Assembly: GCF_013464915.1 (NCBI RefSeq)
Contig: NZ_RAVT01000012.1
Span: 26,722-90,721, forward strand
DNA from: Stenotrophomonas maltophilia
Lineage (GTDB): Bacteria > Pseudomonadota > Gammaproteobacteria > Xanthomonadales > Xanthomonadaceae
Direction: 5' to 3'
DNA length: 64,000 bases
Numbering within the stretch: position 1 is the first letter of the stretch; each line of letters begins with the position of its first letter. Of the stretch, positions 16,413 through 24,847 are shown in pieces. The notes beneath the pieces were generated by a model. That model was not told the origin of the DNA, did no database searches, and worked only from the letters and a program-made list of their open reading frames with translations. The position numbers were made by a program, and so were the translations under genes.

Positions 16413-16618
16413 GGCGGGCCACCGGAAAAGGGTGGCCGGGCTTCGAAAACCCGTGCGCTTGTTTGACAACGCTTGCCCGTCGGCGTCACTCCTCGTGGCG
16501 TCGGCGGGCAATCCGTCTGCCGGTTATGGCGGGCGGAGCGTGGAGGCCTTGTGCCTGCCGGTTTCAACAAGCGCCCGGTTTTCGAACCACGTCTCCGCCC
16601 GCCACCTTTGCGTGGCGG
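16413..16618 (+). ncRNA. Candidate structured leader RNA (multibranched fold)
   Basis: The 539-base gap 16110-16648 has no convincing gene. Its right half folds into a rooted, multibranched structure. The main stem pairs TTCGAAAACC plus GCGCTTGTT (16442-16451, 16455-16463) with 16566-16586. Inside lie three hairpins: 16473-16511 (TTGCCCG/CGGGCAA, plus CGTCAC/GTGGCG), 16512-16537 (ten consecutive pairs around GGTTAT) and a small one at 16544-16556. Flanking hairpins are 16417-16437 and 16599-16618, or alternatively GGCGGGC (16413-16419) pairs with GCCCGCC (16597-16603). Several pairs are G-U only on the plus strand, which favours this strand as the RNA. It ends 30 bases before the next start codon. 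Confidence 0.55.
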
Positions 16619-16648
16619 CTGCCGTCTGTCCTGCACGGAGCACCTGCC

Positions 16649-17023
16649 ATGAGCACACCCGACTCCTCCCGCCTGCGCACGCAGTGCGTACTCGCCAACG
16701 CCGACGCACCTTCGGAAGCACCGGACGCACGCGATCCCCTCGGTTTCATCACCACGCTCGACCGCATCGGCAAGGGTGCCGCCGCCGATGGCCAGCCGTG
16801 GCCCGAGCGTCACCAGATGCCCGGCCGCCGCATGGCCTTGGGCGATGCGGACTGTGCACTGGCCGGCCAGCGCGTGACGCTGGAACTGCTGCTGGCCGCT
16901 GAGCGCGTGCGTCAGAACGGCGCAGACGCCGAGTATGTGGGTGATCGCGTGCTGGAGGGGCTGGCCATGGTCTCGCTGGCCCTGAACGCGCAGATCGGCA
17001 TGCGCATGCGGCCGGAGGAGTGA
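16649..17023 (+). CDS. Hypothetical protein downstream of a structured leader (124 aa)
   Basis: I do not recognise this family. The start at 16649 has ACGGAG eight bases upstream, and the frame fits GC-rich codon use. The product is soluble. It has an N-terminal polar segment (MSTPDSSRLRTQCVL), a middle segment DPLGFITTLDRIGKGAAAD, and a helical C-terminal half (QRVTLELLLAAERVRQNGAD, then VGDRVLEGLAMVSLALNAQ) that could be a small bundle. Its general shape, a short acidic-helical protein behind a long structured leader, suggests post-transcriptional control. No function can be assigned. Confidence 0.65.
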   Translation: MSTPDSSRLRTQCVLANADAPSEAPDARDPLGFITTLDRIGKGAAADGQPWPERHQMPGRRMALGDADCALAGQRVTLELLLAAERVRQNGADAEYVGDRVLEGLAMVSLALNAQIGMRMRPEE

Positions 17024-17047
17024 TACGGGTAGTGTCGCCTGCTGTTC

Positions 17048-17071
17048 CGCCGGGCATGGCCCGGCGCTACC
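17048..17071. repeat. GTAG-type (SMAG-like) palindrome
   Basis: CGCCGGGCATGGCCCGGCG followed by CTACC forms a short hairpin between converging genes. A nearly identical copy is at 18358-18380. Confidence 0.65.
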
Positions 17072-17083
17072 GCGGGCTCTGCA

Positions 17084-17758
17084 TTACTCGCAGGCATCGC
17101 CCTCGTTCTTCAGCAGCGCTTCGTCCAGCGGGCGCTCGCGTTCAATCAGCGCACGTTGTTCCGCCGTCGGCTCGCCCAGCCACCACACACGGCAGCGCGC
17201 GGTAAGACGGCCGACCATCTTCGACTGGTCGGGCGAATACAACATCGCCAACGCGGTGCCGGGGCAGTCGTGGGCCTGGCAGGCGGTGTAGAACCACCAC
17301 GGCTCGCCCTGCAGCACGACCAGCTCGCCAGGGCCGCTGGGGCCGCTCAACAGGCGCTTGCGCAGCGACGGGATGTCCTTGTCGGTGGATTCGGCGTCCT
17401 GCGTGCCTTTCATCAGCGCATCGAACGCGGCCAGCACCTTCGGGTCCTTGCGGCCGCAGTCGTCGACGCTGTTGCCGCCCACCAGAGTAAAGAAGTGGGT
17501 CGCCAGCGGGTTGTCCGCGCAGGTCAGTTCGCCGCCGGCGCTCGGGTCTTCCGGTTCGCCTTCGTTGTCCCACACCGCGGGATCCACGCCGTCTTCGATG
17601 GACGGTTCCTTCTCGATCACTGTGGCCGTGGCGGCCGGTGCTTCGGTGGTCGGCACTGGCGCCGCAGCAGGTGCAGTCTCGCCAGTCTTCTCCGGTGCCT
17701 GCCCGCAGGCTGCCAGCAGCGCGGCCATCATCGCCATCCCTGTCATTCGCATCTTCAT
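17084..17758 (-). CDS. Lipoprotein with Ivy-like (vertebrate lysozyme inhibitor) domain
   Basis: This 224-residue lipoprotein has lipobox LAAC at residue 18 and a long Ala/Pro/Glu linker. The C-terminal domain contains FFTLVGGNSVDDCGRKDPKV and YTACQAHDCPGTALAMLYSP. The CxxHDC loop is the hallmark of Ivy-family inhibitors (CKPHDC in Escherichia coli Ivy), which plug the active site of C-type lysozyme, and the following strands also fit. It would sit in an outer-membrane or periplasmic position and protect the wall from host lysozyme or control the cell's own lytic enzymes. The Lys of the E. coli loop is replaced by Gln, so inhibition is not certain. Confidence 0.68.
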   Translation of the reverse strand: MKMRMTGMAMMAALLAACGQAPEKTGETAPAAAPVPTTEAPAATATVIEKEPSIEDGVDPAVWDNEGEPEDPSAGGELTCADNPLATHFFTLVGGNSVDDCGRKDPKVLAAFDALMKGTQDAESTDKDIPSLRKRLLSGPSGPGELVVLQGEPWWFYTACQAHDCPGTALAMLYSPDQSKMVGRLTARCRVWWLGEPTAEQRALIERERPLDEALLKNEGDACE

Positions 17759-17872
17759 CGCGTGTCCTTGTCTGATCTGCGCTGCATCCGCCGAATCGGC
17801 GGCCGCGTGATTCTAACCAGCACCGCGCTAGGATGCGTCCGTAGCTTCCCGTCATCGCCTGGAGCCGGACGC

Positions 17873-18349
17873 ATGCGCCGTAAACGACTCGCCATGATCT
17901 TCTGCAATGCCCTGCTGCTGACAACGCCGGCAATGGCGTTCGGGGCTGAAGGCACGACGCCTGCGCCGCGCCTGCCCGACGCAGACCTGCCCGCACCGCT
18001 GGATCGCGTGCTGCGCGACTACGAGCAGGCCTGGCGCACGGGTGATGCCAAGGCACTGGCCGCGCTGTTCGCCGAGGATGGCTTTGTGCTGCAGAGCAAC
18101 CAGCCACCGGTGCGCGGGCGCAGCGCGATCGAGGCCGCGTATGCCGGCCAGGGCAGCAGCCCGTTGCGGTTGCGTGCCTTGGCGTATGCGATGGAAGGGA
18201 ACACGGGTTACATCATCGGTGCCTACGGCTACGGCAACAACGTGGGGGATACCGGCAAATTCACGCTGACGCTGAAGCGCGTGGGCGAAGGGCCGTGGTT
18301 GATCTTCTCGGACATGGACAACGGCAACGCACCGCCGCGCGCGCGGTGA
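17873..18349 (+). CDS. NTF2-like (SnoaL/DUF4440-type) exported protein
   Basis: This 158-residue protein has a signal peptide (MRRKRLAMIFCNALLL to AMAFGAEG). An NTF2-like cone domain follows: VLRDYEQAWRTGDAKALAAL, FAEDGFVLQSNQPPVRG, RSAIEAAY, ending TLKRVGEGPWLIFSDMDNG. These domains bind small ligands or catalyse simple reactions such as isomerisation. The specific role is unknown. GGAG lies eight bases before the ATG at 17873. It is divergent from the Ivy-like lipoprotein and convergent with gpsA. Confidence 0.8.
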   Translation: MRRKRLAMIFCNALLLTTPAMAFGAEGTTPAPRLPDADLPAPLDRVLRDYEQAWRTGDAKALAALFAEDGFVLQSNQPPVRGRSAIEAAYAGQGSSPLRLRALAYAMEGNTGYIIGAYGYGNNVGDTGKFTLTLKRVGEGPWLIFSDMDNGNAPPRAR

Positions 18350-18357
18350 TGGTTTCC

Positions 18358-18380
18358 GCCGGGCATGGCCCGGCGCTACC
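18358..18380. repeat. GTAG-type (SMAG-like) palindrome
   Basis: GCCGGGCATGGCCCGGCG followed by CTACC lies directly before the shared terminator. It is almost identical to the copy at 17048-17071, 1.3 kb away. Confidence 0.65.
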
Positions 18381-18381
18381 G

Positions 18382-18412
18382 AAAAAAAACCCCGGCGCGT
18401 GGCCGGGGTTTT
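18382..18412. terminator. Bidirectional terminator between the NTF2-like gene and gpsA
   Basis: An AACCCCGGC/GCCGGGGTT stem with a four-base loop is followed by eight T on the minus strand (read from gpsA) and TTTT on the plus strand. Confidence 0.88.
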
Positions 18413-18416
18413 CGAT

Positions 18417-19442
18417 TCACTTGAACAGCGTGTCCGGGTATTCCGGTTTCTGTTCCCGCGCCAGCAATGCGCGCAGGCCTTCTTCCGGCGTCTGCTCGCC
18501 GTGCAGCACGGCACGCACGCGATCGGAGATCGGCAGGTCGATGCCATGGCGGCGTGCCTGTCGCATCACTTCGTCGGCGGTCTGCACCGACTCGACCACC
18601 TGGCCGATCTCGCGCACGGCATCCTGCAGCGTCTGGCCCCGGCCCAGGGCCAGGCCCAGGCGGCGGTTGCGCGACAGGTCGCCGGTGCAGGTCAGCACCA
18701 GATCGCCCAGGCCGGCCAGGCCCATCAGCGTTTCCGGCTTGGCGCCGATCGCAGCGGCCAGGCGCAGCATCTCGTTGAGGCCACGGGTGATCAGGCCGGC
18801 TCGGGCATTGAGGCCCAGCTGCATGCCATCGGCCACGCCGGTAGCCACGGCCAGCACGTTCTTCATCGCACCGCCCAGCTCGGCACCGACCATGTCGTCG
18901 CCGGTATAGGCGCGGAACGCCGGGCCGTGCATGGCCTCGGCCACCGTCTGCGCGAACTCGGGCACGTCGCCGTGCACGGTGATCGCGGTCGGCAGGCCCT
19001 GGGTGACTTCCTTGGCGAACGACGGCCCGGTGACAACGGCCAGCGGCACGTCCTCGCCCAGCACTTCGCGCGCCACTTCATGCAGGAAGCGGCCCGAACC
19101 GGGTTCGAAGCCCTTGGTGGCCCACGCCACGCCGGCACCGGCCGGACGCAGCGGTGCCAGCGCACGCACGGTTTCACCGAAGGCGTGCGACGGTGTCACC
19201 ACCAGGATCCAGGCCGCGCCCTCCACCGCCGACGCCAGGTTGGTGGTGGCACGCAGGCTGTCCGGCAGCGGGATGCCCGGCAGGTAACGCGGGTTCTCGT
19301 GGCGCTGGTCGATGGCTTCGACCACGGCAGCGTCGCGCCCCCACAGCACGGTCGGGTGACCGTGCCGTGCGAGCAGGCTGGCCAGCGCGGTTCCCCAGGA
19401 ACCGGCGCCCAGCACGGCGATCTTGTCAGCGGTAGTGCTCAT
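18417..19442 (-). CDS. gpsA: Glycerol-3-phosphate dehydrogenase [NAD(P)+]
   Basis: This 341-residue cytosolic enzyme makes sn-glycerol 3-phosphate from dihydroxyacetone phosphate for phospholipid synthesis. The nucleotide-binding [10 protein letters not shown] (residues 11-20), the catalytic Lys region [10 protein letters not shown], and the substrate-binding [14 protein letters not shown] and [12 protein letters not shown] blocks are all intact. It lies 20 bases after secB, in the yibN-secB-gpsA order also seen in enterobacteria, so it is probably the last gene of that operon. The terminator immediately after the stop supports this. Confidence 0.97.
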   Translation of the reverse strand: MSTTADKIAVLGAGSWGTALASLLARHGHPTVLWGRDAAVVEAIDQRHENPRYLPGIPLPDSLRATTNLASAVEGAAWILVVTPSHAFGETVRALAPLRPAGAGVAWATKGFEPGSGRFLHEVAREVLGEDVPLAVVTGPSFAKEVTQGLPTAITVHGDVPEFAQTVAEAMHGPAFRAYTGDDMVGAELGGAMKNVLAVATGVADGMQLGLNARAGLITRGLNEMLRLAAAIGAKPETLMGLAGLGDLVLTCTGDLSRNRRLGLALGRGQTLQDAVREIGQVVESVQTADEVMRQARRHGIDLPISDRVRAVLHGEQTPEEGLRALLAREQKPEYPDTLFK

Positions 19443-19462
19443 CCGTGACGTCGCAGCCGGAA

Positions 19463-19981
19463 TCAGGCGTTGCCGGCCGGCTCGGAGTCAGCCAGCGACG
19501 GTGCGTCGCCCTGCTCCTGGCGCTGGCGCAGGGTTTCTGCGTACAGGCCTTCGAAGTTGATCGGCTGCAGGAAGAACGGCGGGAAGCCGCCGGCCTGGAT
19601 CAGGTCGCTGACCAGCTGGCGCACGTATGGGAACAGGATGTTCGGGCACTGGGTGCCGAGCAGCACGTCGATCGACTGCGGGTCCAGGCCGACCAGACCG
19701 AACACGCCGGCCTGCTTCACTTCGGCCACGTAGGCGGTGCGCTCACCGGCCTGGCAGGTCAGGGTGACGGCCAGCACGACTTCGAAGGCATTCTCACCCA
19801 GTCGCTGCACCTGCTGGTTCAGGTTCAGCTGCAGCTCCGGCTGCACCTGGTCATTGAAGATGGTCGGAGCGTTCGGCGACTCGAAGGAGACGTCCTTGAC
19901 GTAGATCTTCTCGACGGTGAAAGCGGGGCCGGTGGCGGCATCGACCGGCGCAGCGGCGCCGTTGGTGATCTCTTCGGACAT
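19463..19981 (-). CDS. secB: Protein-export chaperone SecB
   Basis: This 172-residue chaperone holds preproteins unfolded and delivers them to SecA at the inner membrane. Family signatures include [30 protein letters not shown] and [25 protein letters not shown] set the start at 19981 (MSEEITNG), with GGAG upstream; the frame is open further but would add an unlikely 33 residues. It is the middle gene of yibN-secB-gpsA, 99 bases after yibN. Confidence 0.97.
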   Translation of the reverse strand: MSEEITNGAAAPVDAATGPAFTVEKIYVKDVSFESPNAPTIFNDQVQPELQLNLNQQVQRLGENAFEVVLAVTLTCQAGERTAYVAEVKQAGVFGLVGLDPQSIDVLLGTQCPNILFPYVRQLVSDLIQAGGFPPFFLQPINFEGLYAETLRQRQEQGDAPSLADSEPAGNA

Positions 19982-20080
19982 TTCCAGTAACTCCAATGAA
20001 TGCAATGAAAACGATGGTCGAATTACTGCGATGGGGGCGGCATCAGGCCCATACAAGGCCGGATCCGCCACCTGCGGCAA

Positions 20081-20518
20081 TCAGTTGCGGCCCTTGACCA
20101 GCGGCAGCTCGGCCTGCTGCCAGGCGGGAATGCCGCCGTCGAGCACGTAGACCTTCTCGAAGCCGGCCTTCTTCAGTGCCTTGGCGGCGGTTTCCGAGGC
20201 GTTGCCGCTGCGGCACACCAGCACCACCGGCGACTGCTTGGCGTTGGCCACCAGCTTGTTGTCCGGGCCGAAGGCACTGGCCTGGGCGTTGCGGCTGCCG
20301 GCAATGTGGCCCTTCTCGAAGTCACCGCTGGCCGACAGGTCGACCACCACCGTGCCGCCCGCGTTCATCAGCTGGGTCAGTTCGGCGGGCTTGATGCCCT
20401 TGAAGCCCCGGAACAGGCGGCGGATCTCGGTGACGATGATGGCCACGGTCAGGCCGACCAGGGCCGCGGACAGCATCGGGTTTCGGCCTGCAAAGGCCAG
20501 CAACTCTTCGTAATTCAC
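20081..20518 (-). CDS. yibN: Membrane-anchored rhodanese-domain protein (YibN)
   Basis: This 145-residue protein has one N-terminal membrane helix (residues about 14-31) and a rhodanese domain. The active-site loop is CRSGNAS with Cys102, which can carry a persulfide sulfur. In E. coli YibN is encoded upstream of grxC-secB-gpsA; here grxC is missing from the cluster. The role is probably sulfur transfer or redox near the membrane, and a link to protein export is inferred from gene order only. Confidence 0.9.
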   Translation of the reverse strand: MNYEELLAFAGRNPMLSAALVGLTVAIIVTEIRRLFRGFKGIKPAELTQLMNAGGTVVVDLSASGDFEKGHIAGSRNAQASAFGPDNKLVANAKQSPVVLVCRSGNASETAAKALKKAGFEKVYVLDGGIPAWQQAELPLVKGRN

Positions 20519-20575
20519 TCAGGTCACGGGTCGATTAAGCGGGCGCCGATTGTCGCACAAGCCGGACGCGGCCCG

Positions 20576-21001
20576 TCACTGCCCCTTCCACAGGTCCGGC
20601 AGGCCGGCGGTCTGCCACCAGCGCTTGGCCTCCGGATCCCAGCGCCAGCGCTCGACCACCATCACGGTGCGCTCGGCCTGGGTGTTCTGGTTGATCACCC
20701 CGATTTCGACCCGGCGCTCGACCAGGCCGCCTTCCAGCGCGGCGCTGCTGCGCTCGCGGTAGGACGACACGCGCAGCTGCGCGTAGCGGTTGAGCTCGAA
20801 CTCGGTGGGCGGCTTTTCCTTGCGCTGCTTGGGGTCCAGATAGCCGATGGCATCGTCCATGCTGCCCCAGCGGATGGTCGCCCCGTAAGCAATCTGGGTC
20901 TCTTCCAGCAGCTTGCGCTGCTTGCGGCTGAGGTCGTCGGCCGAGGCTGCGGCGCTGGCCAGCAGCAGGGAGCAGATCAGGAACTGGATCAGGCGGCGCA
21001 T
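20576..21001 (-). CDS. Hypothetical exported protein (141 aa)
   Basis: The family is not recognised. It has a signal peptide of about 21 residues (LIQFLICSLLLASAAASA) and then a charged domain with DAIGYLDPKQRKEKPPTEFE, VRVSS-like strands, and a Trp-rich end (VVERWRWDPEAKRWWQTAGL). The repeated W-x-W near the C-terminus suggests a compact periplasmic fold. It is upstream of yibN in the same direction, separated by 57 bases. Confidence 0.7.
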   Translation of the reverse strand: MRRLIQFLICSLLLASAAASADDLSRKQRKLLEETQIAYGATIRWGSMDDAIGYLDPKQRKEKPPTEFELNRYAQLRVSSYRERSSAALEGGLVERRVEIGVINQNTQAERTVMVVERWRWDPEAKRWWQTAGLPDLWKGQ

Positions 21002-21033
21002 CGGTGGTTTCCCCAGAACGTCAGCCTGCCATC

Positions 21034-21501
21034 CTACCCTTTGGCGAAGGCAACAAAGCGACCGCTGAACTCGGCGGCGGGCTTGCCGTCGGCGCCGGGC
21101 TGGGTGGCGATGATGCTGATGCGGGCCTTGCGGCGCTGGCGGAAGGTATTCAGGAAGGCGTCCCAGCCGCTGGCTTCGGCCGCTTCGGCGTGGGCATGCA
21201 GGTCTTCGTAGACCGGGGCCAGGTAGCGCAGGTTGCTGTCGGCCACGTAGACCTCGGCATCGTGGCCGGCCAGGCGCAGTCGCAGGCTGACCAGTGCCCA
21301 GCCCGACAGGGTCAGCACCGAGGCGAGGCTGCCACCGAAGGCGTTGCCCTTGTCGTTGACGTTGGCGGCCAGCGGCGCGGTGATGCGCAGCACGCCGTCG
21401 GCATAGCCGTCGAGCTGGATCTGCATGGCGCGGACCGCCGGCATGCAGTCCAGCACGTCCTGCAGGGCGGCCAACGAGGAAGTCAGGGCATCAACGGACA
21501 T
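21034..21501 (-). CDS. Putative hotdog-fold thioesterase (YiiD C-terminal type)
   Basis: This protein of about 155 residues resembles the C-terminal thioesterase domain of YiiD. Signatures include LDGYADGVLRITAPLAANVN, DKGNAFGGSLASVLTLSGWA (the hotdog helix) and VADSNLRYLAPV. The likely reaction is hydrolysis of an acyl-CoA or acyl-ACP; the substrate is unknown. I prefer the start at 21501 (MSVDALTSS) over 21546. It is divergent from hemD, whose start is 35 bases away. Confidence 0.75.
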   Translation of the reverse strand: MSVDALTSSLAALQDVLDCMPAVRAMQIQLDGYADGVLRITAPLAANVNDKGNAFGGSLASVLTLSGWALVSLRLRLAGHDAEVYVADSNLRYLAPVYEDLHAHAEAAEASGWDAFLNTFRQRRKARISIIATQPGADGKPAAEFSGRFVAFAKG

Positions 21502-21536
21502 CGGAGCAGCGACCACGACAACGAAGGGCCCGCATA

Positions 21537-22346
21537 ATGCAGGCAATGGCCGACCATACGATACCCACTGGCGCTGCCGGTTCCGAGGCGGGCTGGACCT
21601 TCATTTCGCTGCGCCCGCGGGGCCAGAACGCGGCGCTGCGCCGCGCCGTTGCTGGGCTGGGCGGGCATGTAGTGGCCCTGCCGCCCTGGCGCTTGCAACG
21701 CCTGCAGGGCACGCCAGTGGTGCGCCAGCTGCAACGCGCGCTGAACTGCGATCGGGTGGTGTTCACCAGCCCGGCTGCGGTGGCCGCAGCCGCCGCGCTG
21801 CTGCCGCTGGCCGACGCCCAGCGCAGCCCCTGGCTGACGGTGGGCGAAGGCACCGCGCGCGCGTTGCGGGCGCAGGGCCTTGACCAGGTGCATGCCCCGC
21901 AACGGATGGACAGCGAAGGCCTGCTCGCCCTGCCGGTTCTGGCGCAGGTGCAGGGCTTGCGCATCGGCCTGGTCACCGCCCCAGGTGGACGCGGCGTGAT
22001 TGCCGCGCAGCTGCAGGCGGCTGGCGCCACCCTCGAACGCGCAGACGTCTATCAGCGCCGTCTGCTGCGCCTGCCGCCCCGTGCGCTGGCCCGGCTGGCG
22101 CGTTCAGCGTCCCCCTGGGTGCTTGCGGTCAGCAGTGGCGAAGCGCTTCAGCATTTCTGGCGGCAGATCCCGGCCGCCTTGCAGCAGCGTCTGCAGGCAC
22201 ACGCCAGCATCGTGGTCGCCAGCGATCGGCTGGGCGAACAGGCTCGCAGCCTGGGACTGCACCGTGTCGTGCGCAGTGCCGGGCCGACCACTGAACAATT
22301 GGTCGCCGCTGCACACGCCACGCTCACCGGCCCGGCAGCGACCTGA
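21537..22346 (+). CDS. hemD: Uroporphyrinogen-III synthase
   Basis: This 269-residue protein has the loose HemD pattern: FISLRPRGQNAALRRA, VVFTSPAAVAAAAALL, GEGTARALRAQGL, and a C-terminal IVVASDRLGEQARSLGLHRV. It closes the linear tetrapyrrole hydroxymethylbilane with inversion of ring D. HemD sequences are poorly conserved, so the call leans on its neighbours: hemX and hemY follow directly. hemC is not next to it here; a divergent thioesterase lies upstream. GAAGGG is well placed before the ATG at 21537. Confidence 0.92.
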   Translation: MQAMADHTIPTGAAGSEAGWTFISLRPRGQNAALRRAVAGLGGHVVALPPWRLQRLQGTPVVRQLQRALNCDRVVFTSPAAVAAAAALLPLADAQRSPWLTVGEGTARALRAQGLDQVHAPQRMDSEGLLALPVLAQVQGLRIGLVTAPGGRGVIAAQLQAAGATLERADVYQRRLLRLPPRALARLARSASPWVLAVSSGEALQHFWRQIPAALQQRLQAHASIVVASDRLGEQARSLGLHRVVRSAGPTTEQLVAAAHATLTGPAAT

Positions 22347-22449
22347 ACAGGGACATGCGTCACGCTTGCCGCTGCCGTCGGCAACAGTGATGCTGTGCAC
22401 AACGCGGCCTGCCGGAACCGACTGGCAACACAGCCGACAAGGAAGCCCG

Positions 22450-23427
22450 ATGAACGACACTCCGCCCGCTGCTCCACCCCATCGACCCGTGCGCTGGCTG
22501 CTGCCGCTGGCCGGCGTGGTCGTGCTTGGTGCGGGCGGCTATGCCGGCTGGTACTTCTGGCAGCAGCAACAGGAAGAACAGCACGCACAGGCGCAGACCA
22601 CCGCCGTGCAGCTGCAGGGCCTGGAAGCCACGCTGGACGCGCTGCGCCGTGACCAGCGCGCGACCAGCCAGCGCCTGCAGGATGCGGCGGCCACCAACCG
22701 TGTGCTGCGCGACGAGATGCTGGGCCTCTCGCAGCGCAGTGCACTGCTGGAAGAGAACCTGGCCAAGCTGGCCGACAGCGCCAACCAGGGCCGCCAGGCG
22801 GTACAGCGCGATGAGGCCGAGCTGCTGCTGACCCAGGCCGCGCAGCGCCTCAACTTCGCCGACGACGTGGACGGCGCGCGCCGTCTGTACGCGCAGGCGG
22901 CCACCGCGCTGGCCGATCTGCCCGACAGCGAGGGCCTGAACCTGCGCCAGGCGCTGGTGCAGGAGCGCGATGCGCTCGATGCGCTGGGCGCCGGCCCGCG
23001 CGTGCAGTCGCTGCAGCGGTTGGATGCCTTGGCCAGGGCACTGCAGGGACTGCCCTCGCAGGTAACCGGCAACGCTGCGAATGACACCGCAAAACCGTGG
23101 TGGCAATCGACGCTGGCCCCGTTCGTGGACATCACACCGAGCCGCCAGAACGGCCCGCTGACCGCTGCCGAACGCCGCAACGCCGACGATGCACTGCAAC
23201 TGGAACTGACCCTGGCGCGCGCCGCGATCGAACGCGGCGACCGCGCCGGCCGCGATACCGCATTGGCACGCGTGGAGCACTGGGCGCAGCGACGCTGGCC
23301 GGATTCACCAGCCCTGCGCGCGCAACGTGCTGAACTGAAGGCCTTGCGCGAGCTTCCGCTGCAGGCCAGCAACGCCGTTCTTGGCAGCACCCTGCAGCAA
23401 CTGCGCACCCAGACCGACCGGAGGTAA
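22450..23427 (+). CDS. hemX: HemX-like membrane protein
   Basis: This 325-residue protein has one N-terminal membrane anchor (residues about 17-37). A long coiled coil follows (QLQGLEATLDALRRDQRATS onward, to about residue 120), then an alpha-helical domain including DEAELLLTQAAQRLNFADDV, the best-conserved HemX segment. HemX is annotated as a putative uroporphyrinogen-III methyltransferase in E. coli, but no methyltransferase motif is visible. A scaffold role beside HemY is more plausible. AAGGAAG precedes the ATG at 22450. It ends six bases before hemY. Confidence 0.9.
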   Translation: MNDTPPAAPPHRPVRWLLPLAGVVVLGAGGYAGWYFWQQQQEEQHAQAQTTAVQLQGLEATLDALRRDQRATSQRLQDAAATNRVLRDEMLGLSQRSALLEENLAKLADSANQGRQAVQRDEAELLLTQAAQRLNFADDVDGARRLYAQAATALADLPDSEGLNLRQALVQERDALDALGAGPRVQSLQRLDALARALQGLPSQVTGNAANDTAKPWWQSTLAPFVDITPSRQNGPLTAAERRNADDALQLELTLARAAIERGDRAGRDTALARVEHWAQRRWPDSPALRAQRAELKALRELPLQASNAVLGSTLQQLRTQTDRR

Positions 23428-23433
23428 TCCCGC

Positions 23434-24729
23434 ATGAAACCCCTGCAATCCCTGGTCGTGCTGTTGCTGGCCGTGGCCATCGGCGTGGTCGCCGCGCAAT
23501 GGCTCGGCGCCGATGACCTCAACCGCTTCGGCGAAGTGACACTGCGCTACGGCGGCTACGACTACCACAGCAACCTGCCGAAGGTGGCGCTGCTGTCGGT
23601 GATCGCAGTGCTGGTGCTGTGGCTGCTGTGGAGCCTGATTGCCGCACCGTTCCGGGCCTGGGGCCGCTACCGCCGCAAGCAGGGCCGGGTGCGCCTGATC
23701 GACGGCCTGCAGGCCTACGAACATGGCCAGTGGCAGCGTGCCGAAAAGCTGCTGGATGGCGCGGCCAAGGATCCGGAGGTAAGTGCGGTGGCGCTGGCCA
23801 ATGCCGTGCGCAGCGCGCAGGCACGTGCGGACGGCCCGGCCGGTGAAGCCCTGCTGCAGCGTCTGGGCGAAAGCGATGCCACCCTGCAGGCGCTGCTGCG
23901 CGCCGAACAGCTGCTGGCGCGCGATCTGCCGGTGGATGCGATCAACGCATTGGACGTGGCGGCGATCCAGCCGCTGCCGCCGCGTGGCCTGTGGCTGCGC
24001 ACCGAAGCGCTGGCACAGGCCGGTCGCGCCCACGAGGCGTATGGCCAGTTGGGTGCACTGCGGCAGAGCAAGGTGCTGCCGGCCGATGCCAGCAGCGAAC
24101 TGGAAGCACGCCTGGCGGCGCAGGCGCTGCTGGAAGCAGCCGACGTCAATGCGCTGGCCGCGCAGTGGGAAGCCACGCCGAAGGCGCTGCGCCCCACTCC
24201 GGACGTGGTCGGCGCCTATGCCAGCCGCGCGGTGGCACTGAACTGGGACGAGCCCGCGCTGCTGGCGCTGGAGCAGGCCCTGGACCATCGCTGGGACGAC
24301 GAACTGGTGGCGCTGTATGGCCGCCTGCCCGCCGAGCGCCTGGCGACGCGCCAAGCCAACCTGGCGCGCTGGCGCAACGTGCATGACGACTCGGCCGCGC
24401 TGCGCCTGGCACAGGGCCGCGTGGCACTGGGCCAGCAGCAGTGGGATGCCGCCGATGCGTTCCTGCACGAGGCCATTGCCGCTGGCGCCGGTGCTCCGGC
24501 CTGGGAAGCACTGGGAGAACTGTTCGCGCAGCGTGGCGAGCACGCACTGGCCGCGCAGTGCCTGGCCAATGCGCTGCGCCTGCAGCGCGGCGAGGACAGC
24601 GTGGCGCTGGTGCGCAGCATTGAAGCGCCGTCGCGGGCCACGGTGGAAGAGCAGCCGATTGCGGTGCAGCCGCCGGTGTATGACGCCAACGAAGAGCGCG
24701 ACGAATTCGGCAACCCGCGGTTGCCGTGA
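23434..24729 (+). CDS. hemY: HemY-type TPR membrane protein of heme biosynthesis locus
   Basis: This 431-residue protein has two N-terminal membrane helices (residues 6-24 and about 49-70). The HemY_N signature around LRYGGYDYHSNLPKVALLSV is present. Helical TPR-like repeats then run to the C-terminus (DAADAFLHEAIAAGAGAPAW, HALAAQCLANALRLQRGED). It belongs to the HemY of gamma-proteobacteria, not the unrelated protoporphyrinogen oxidase of the same name. It is the last gene of hemD-hemX-hemY, followed by a palindrome and a strong terminator. Confidence 0.93.
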   Translation: MKPLQSLVVLLLAVAIGVVAAQWLGADDLNRFGEVTLRYGGYDYHSNLPKVALLSVIAVLVLWLLWSLIAAPFRAWGRYRRKQGRVRLIDGLQAYEHGQWQRAEKLLDGAAKDPEVSAVALANAVRSAQARADGPAGEALLQRLGESDATLQALLRAEQLLARDLPVDAINALDVAAIQPLPPRGLWLRTEALAQAGRAHEAYGQLGALRQSKVLPADASSELEARLAAQALLEAADVNALAAQWEATPKALRPTPDVVGAYASRAVALNWDEPALLALEQALDHRWDDELVALYGRLPAERLATRQANLARWRNVHDDSAALRLAQGRVALGQQQWDAADAFLHEAIAAGAGAPAWEALGELFAQRGEHALAAQCLANALRLQRGEDSVALVRSIEAPSRATVEEQPIAVQPPVYDANEERDEFGNPRLP

Positions 24730-24732
24730 AGC

Positions 24733-24753
24733 GTGCCGACCAACGGTCGGCAC
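24733..24753. repeat. Short palindrome GTGCCGACC-AAC-GGTCGGCAC
   Basis: A perfect 9-bp inverted repeat with a 3-base centre lies four bases after the hemY stop. A related GCCGACC/GGTCGGC unit occurs at 3078-3094. It belongs to the same class of short intergenic palindromes as the GTAG elements. Confidence 0.6.
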
Positions 24754-24766
24754 CCACCGGAGCAAG

Positions 24767-24797
24767 AAAAAACGCCGCCCACTGGGCGGCGTTTTCA
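24767..24797. terminator. Bidirectional terminator between hemY and the thiolase gene
   Basis: AACGCCGCCC/GGGCGGCGTT with loop ACT has TTTTC on the plus side and a TTTTTTC run on the minus side. Confidence 0.9.
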
Positions 24798-24809
24798 TCT
24801 GTGGAACCC

Positions 24810-24833
24810 GGTAGTCGCCAACCCTGGTTGGCG
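24810..24833. repeat. GTAG-type (SMAG-like) palindrome
   Basis: GGTAGTCGCCAACCCTGGTTGGCG is almost identical to the copy at 3046-3069 and lies between converging genes. Confidence 0.7.
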
Positions 24834-24847
24834 TGCGGTCCCAGCGA

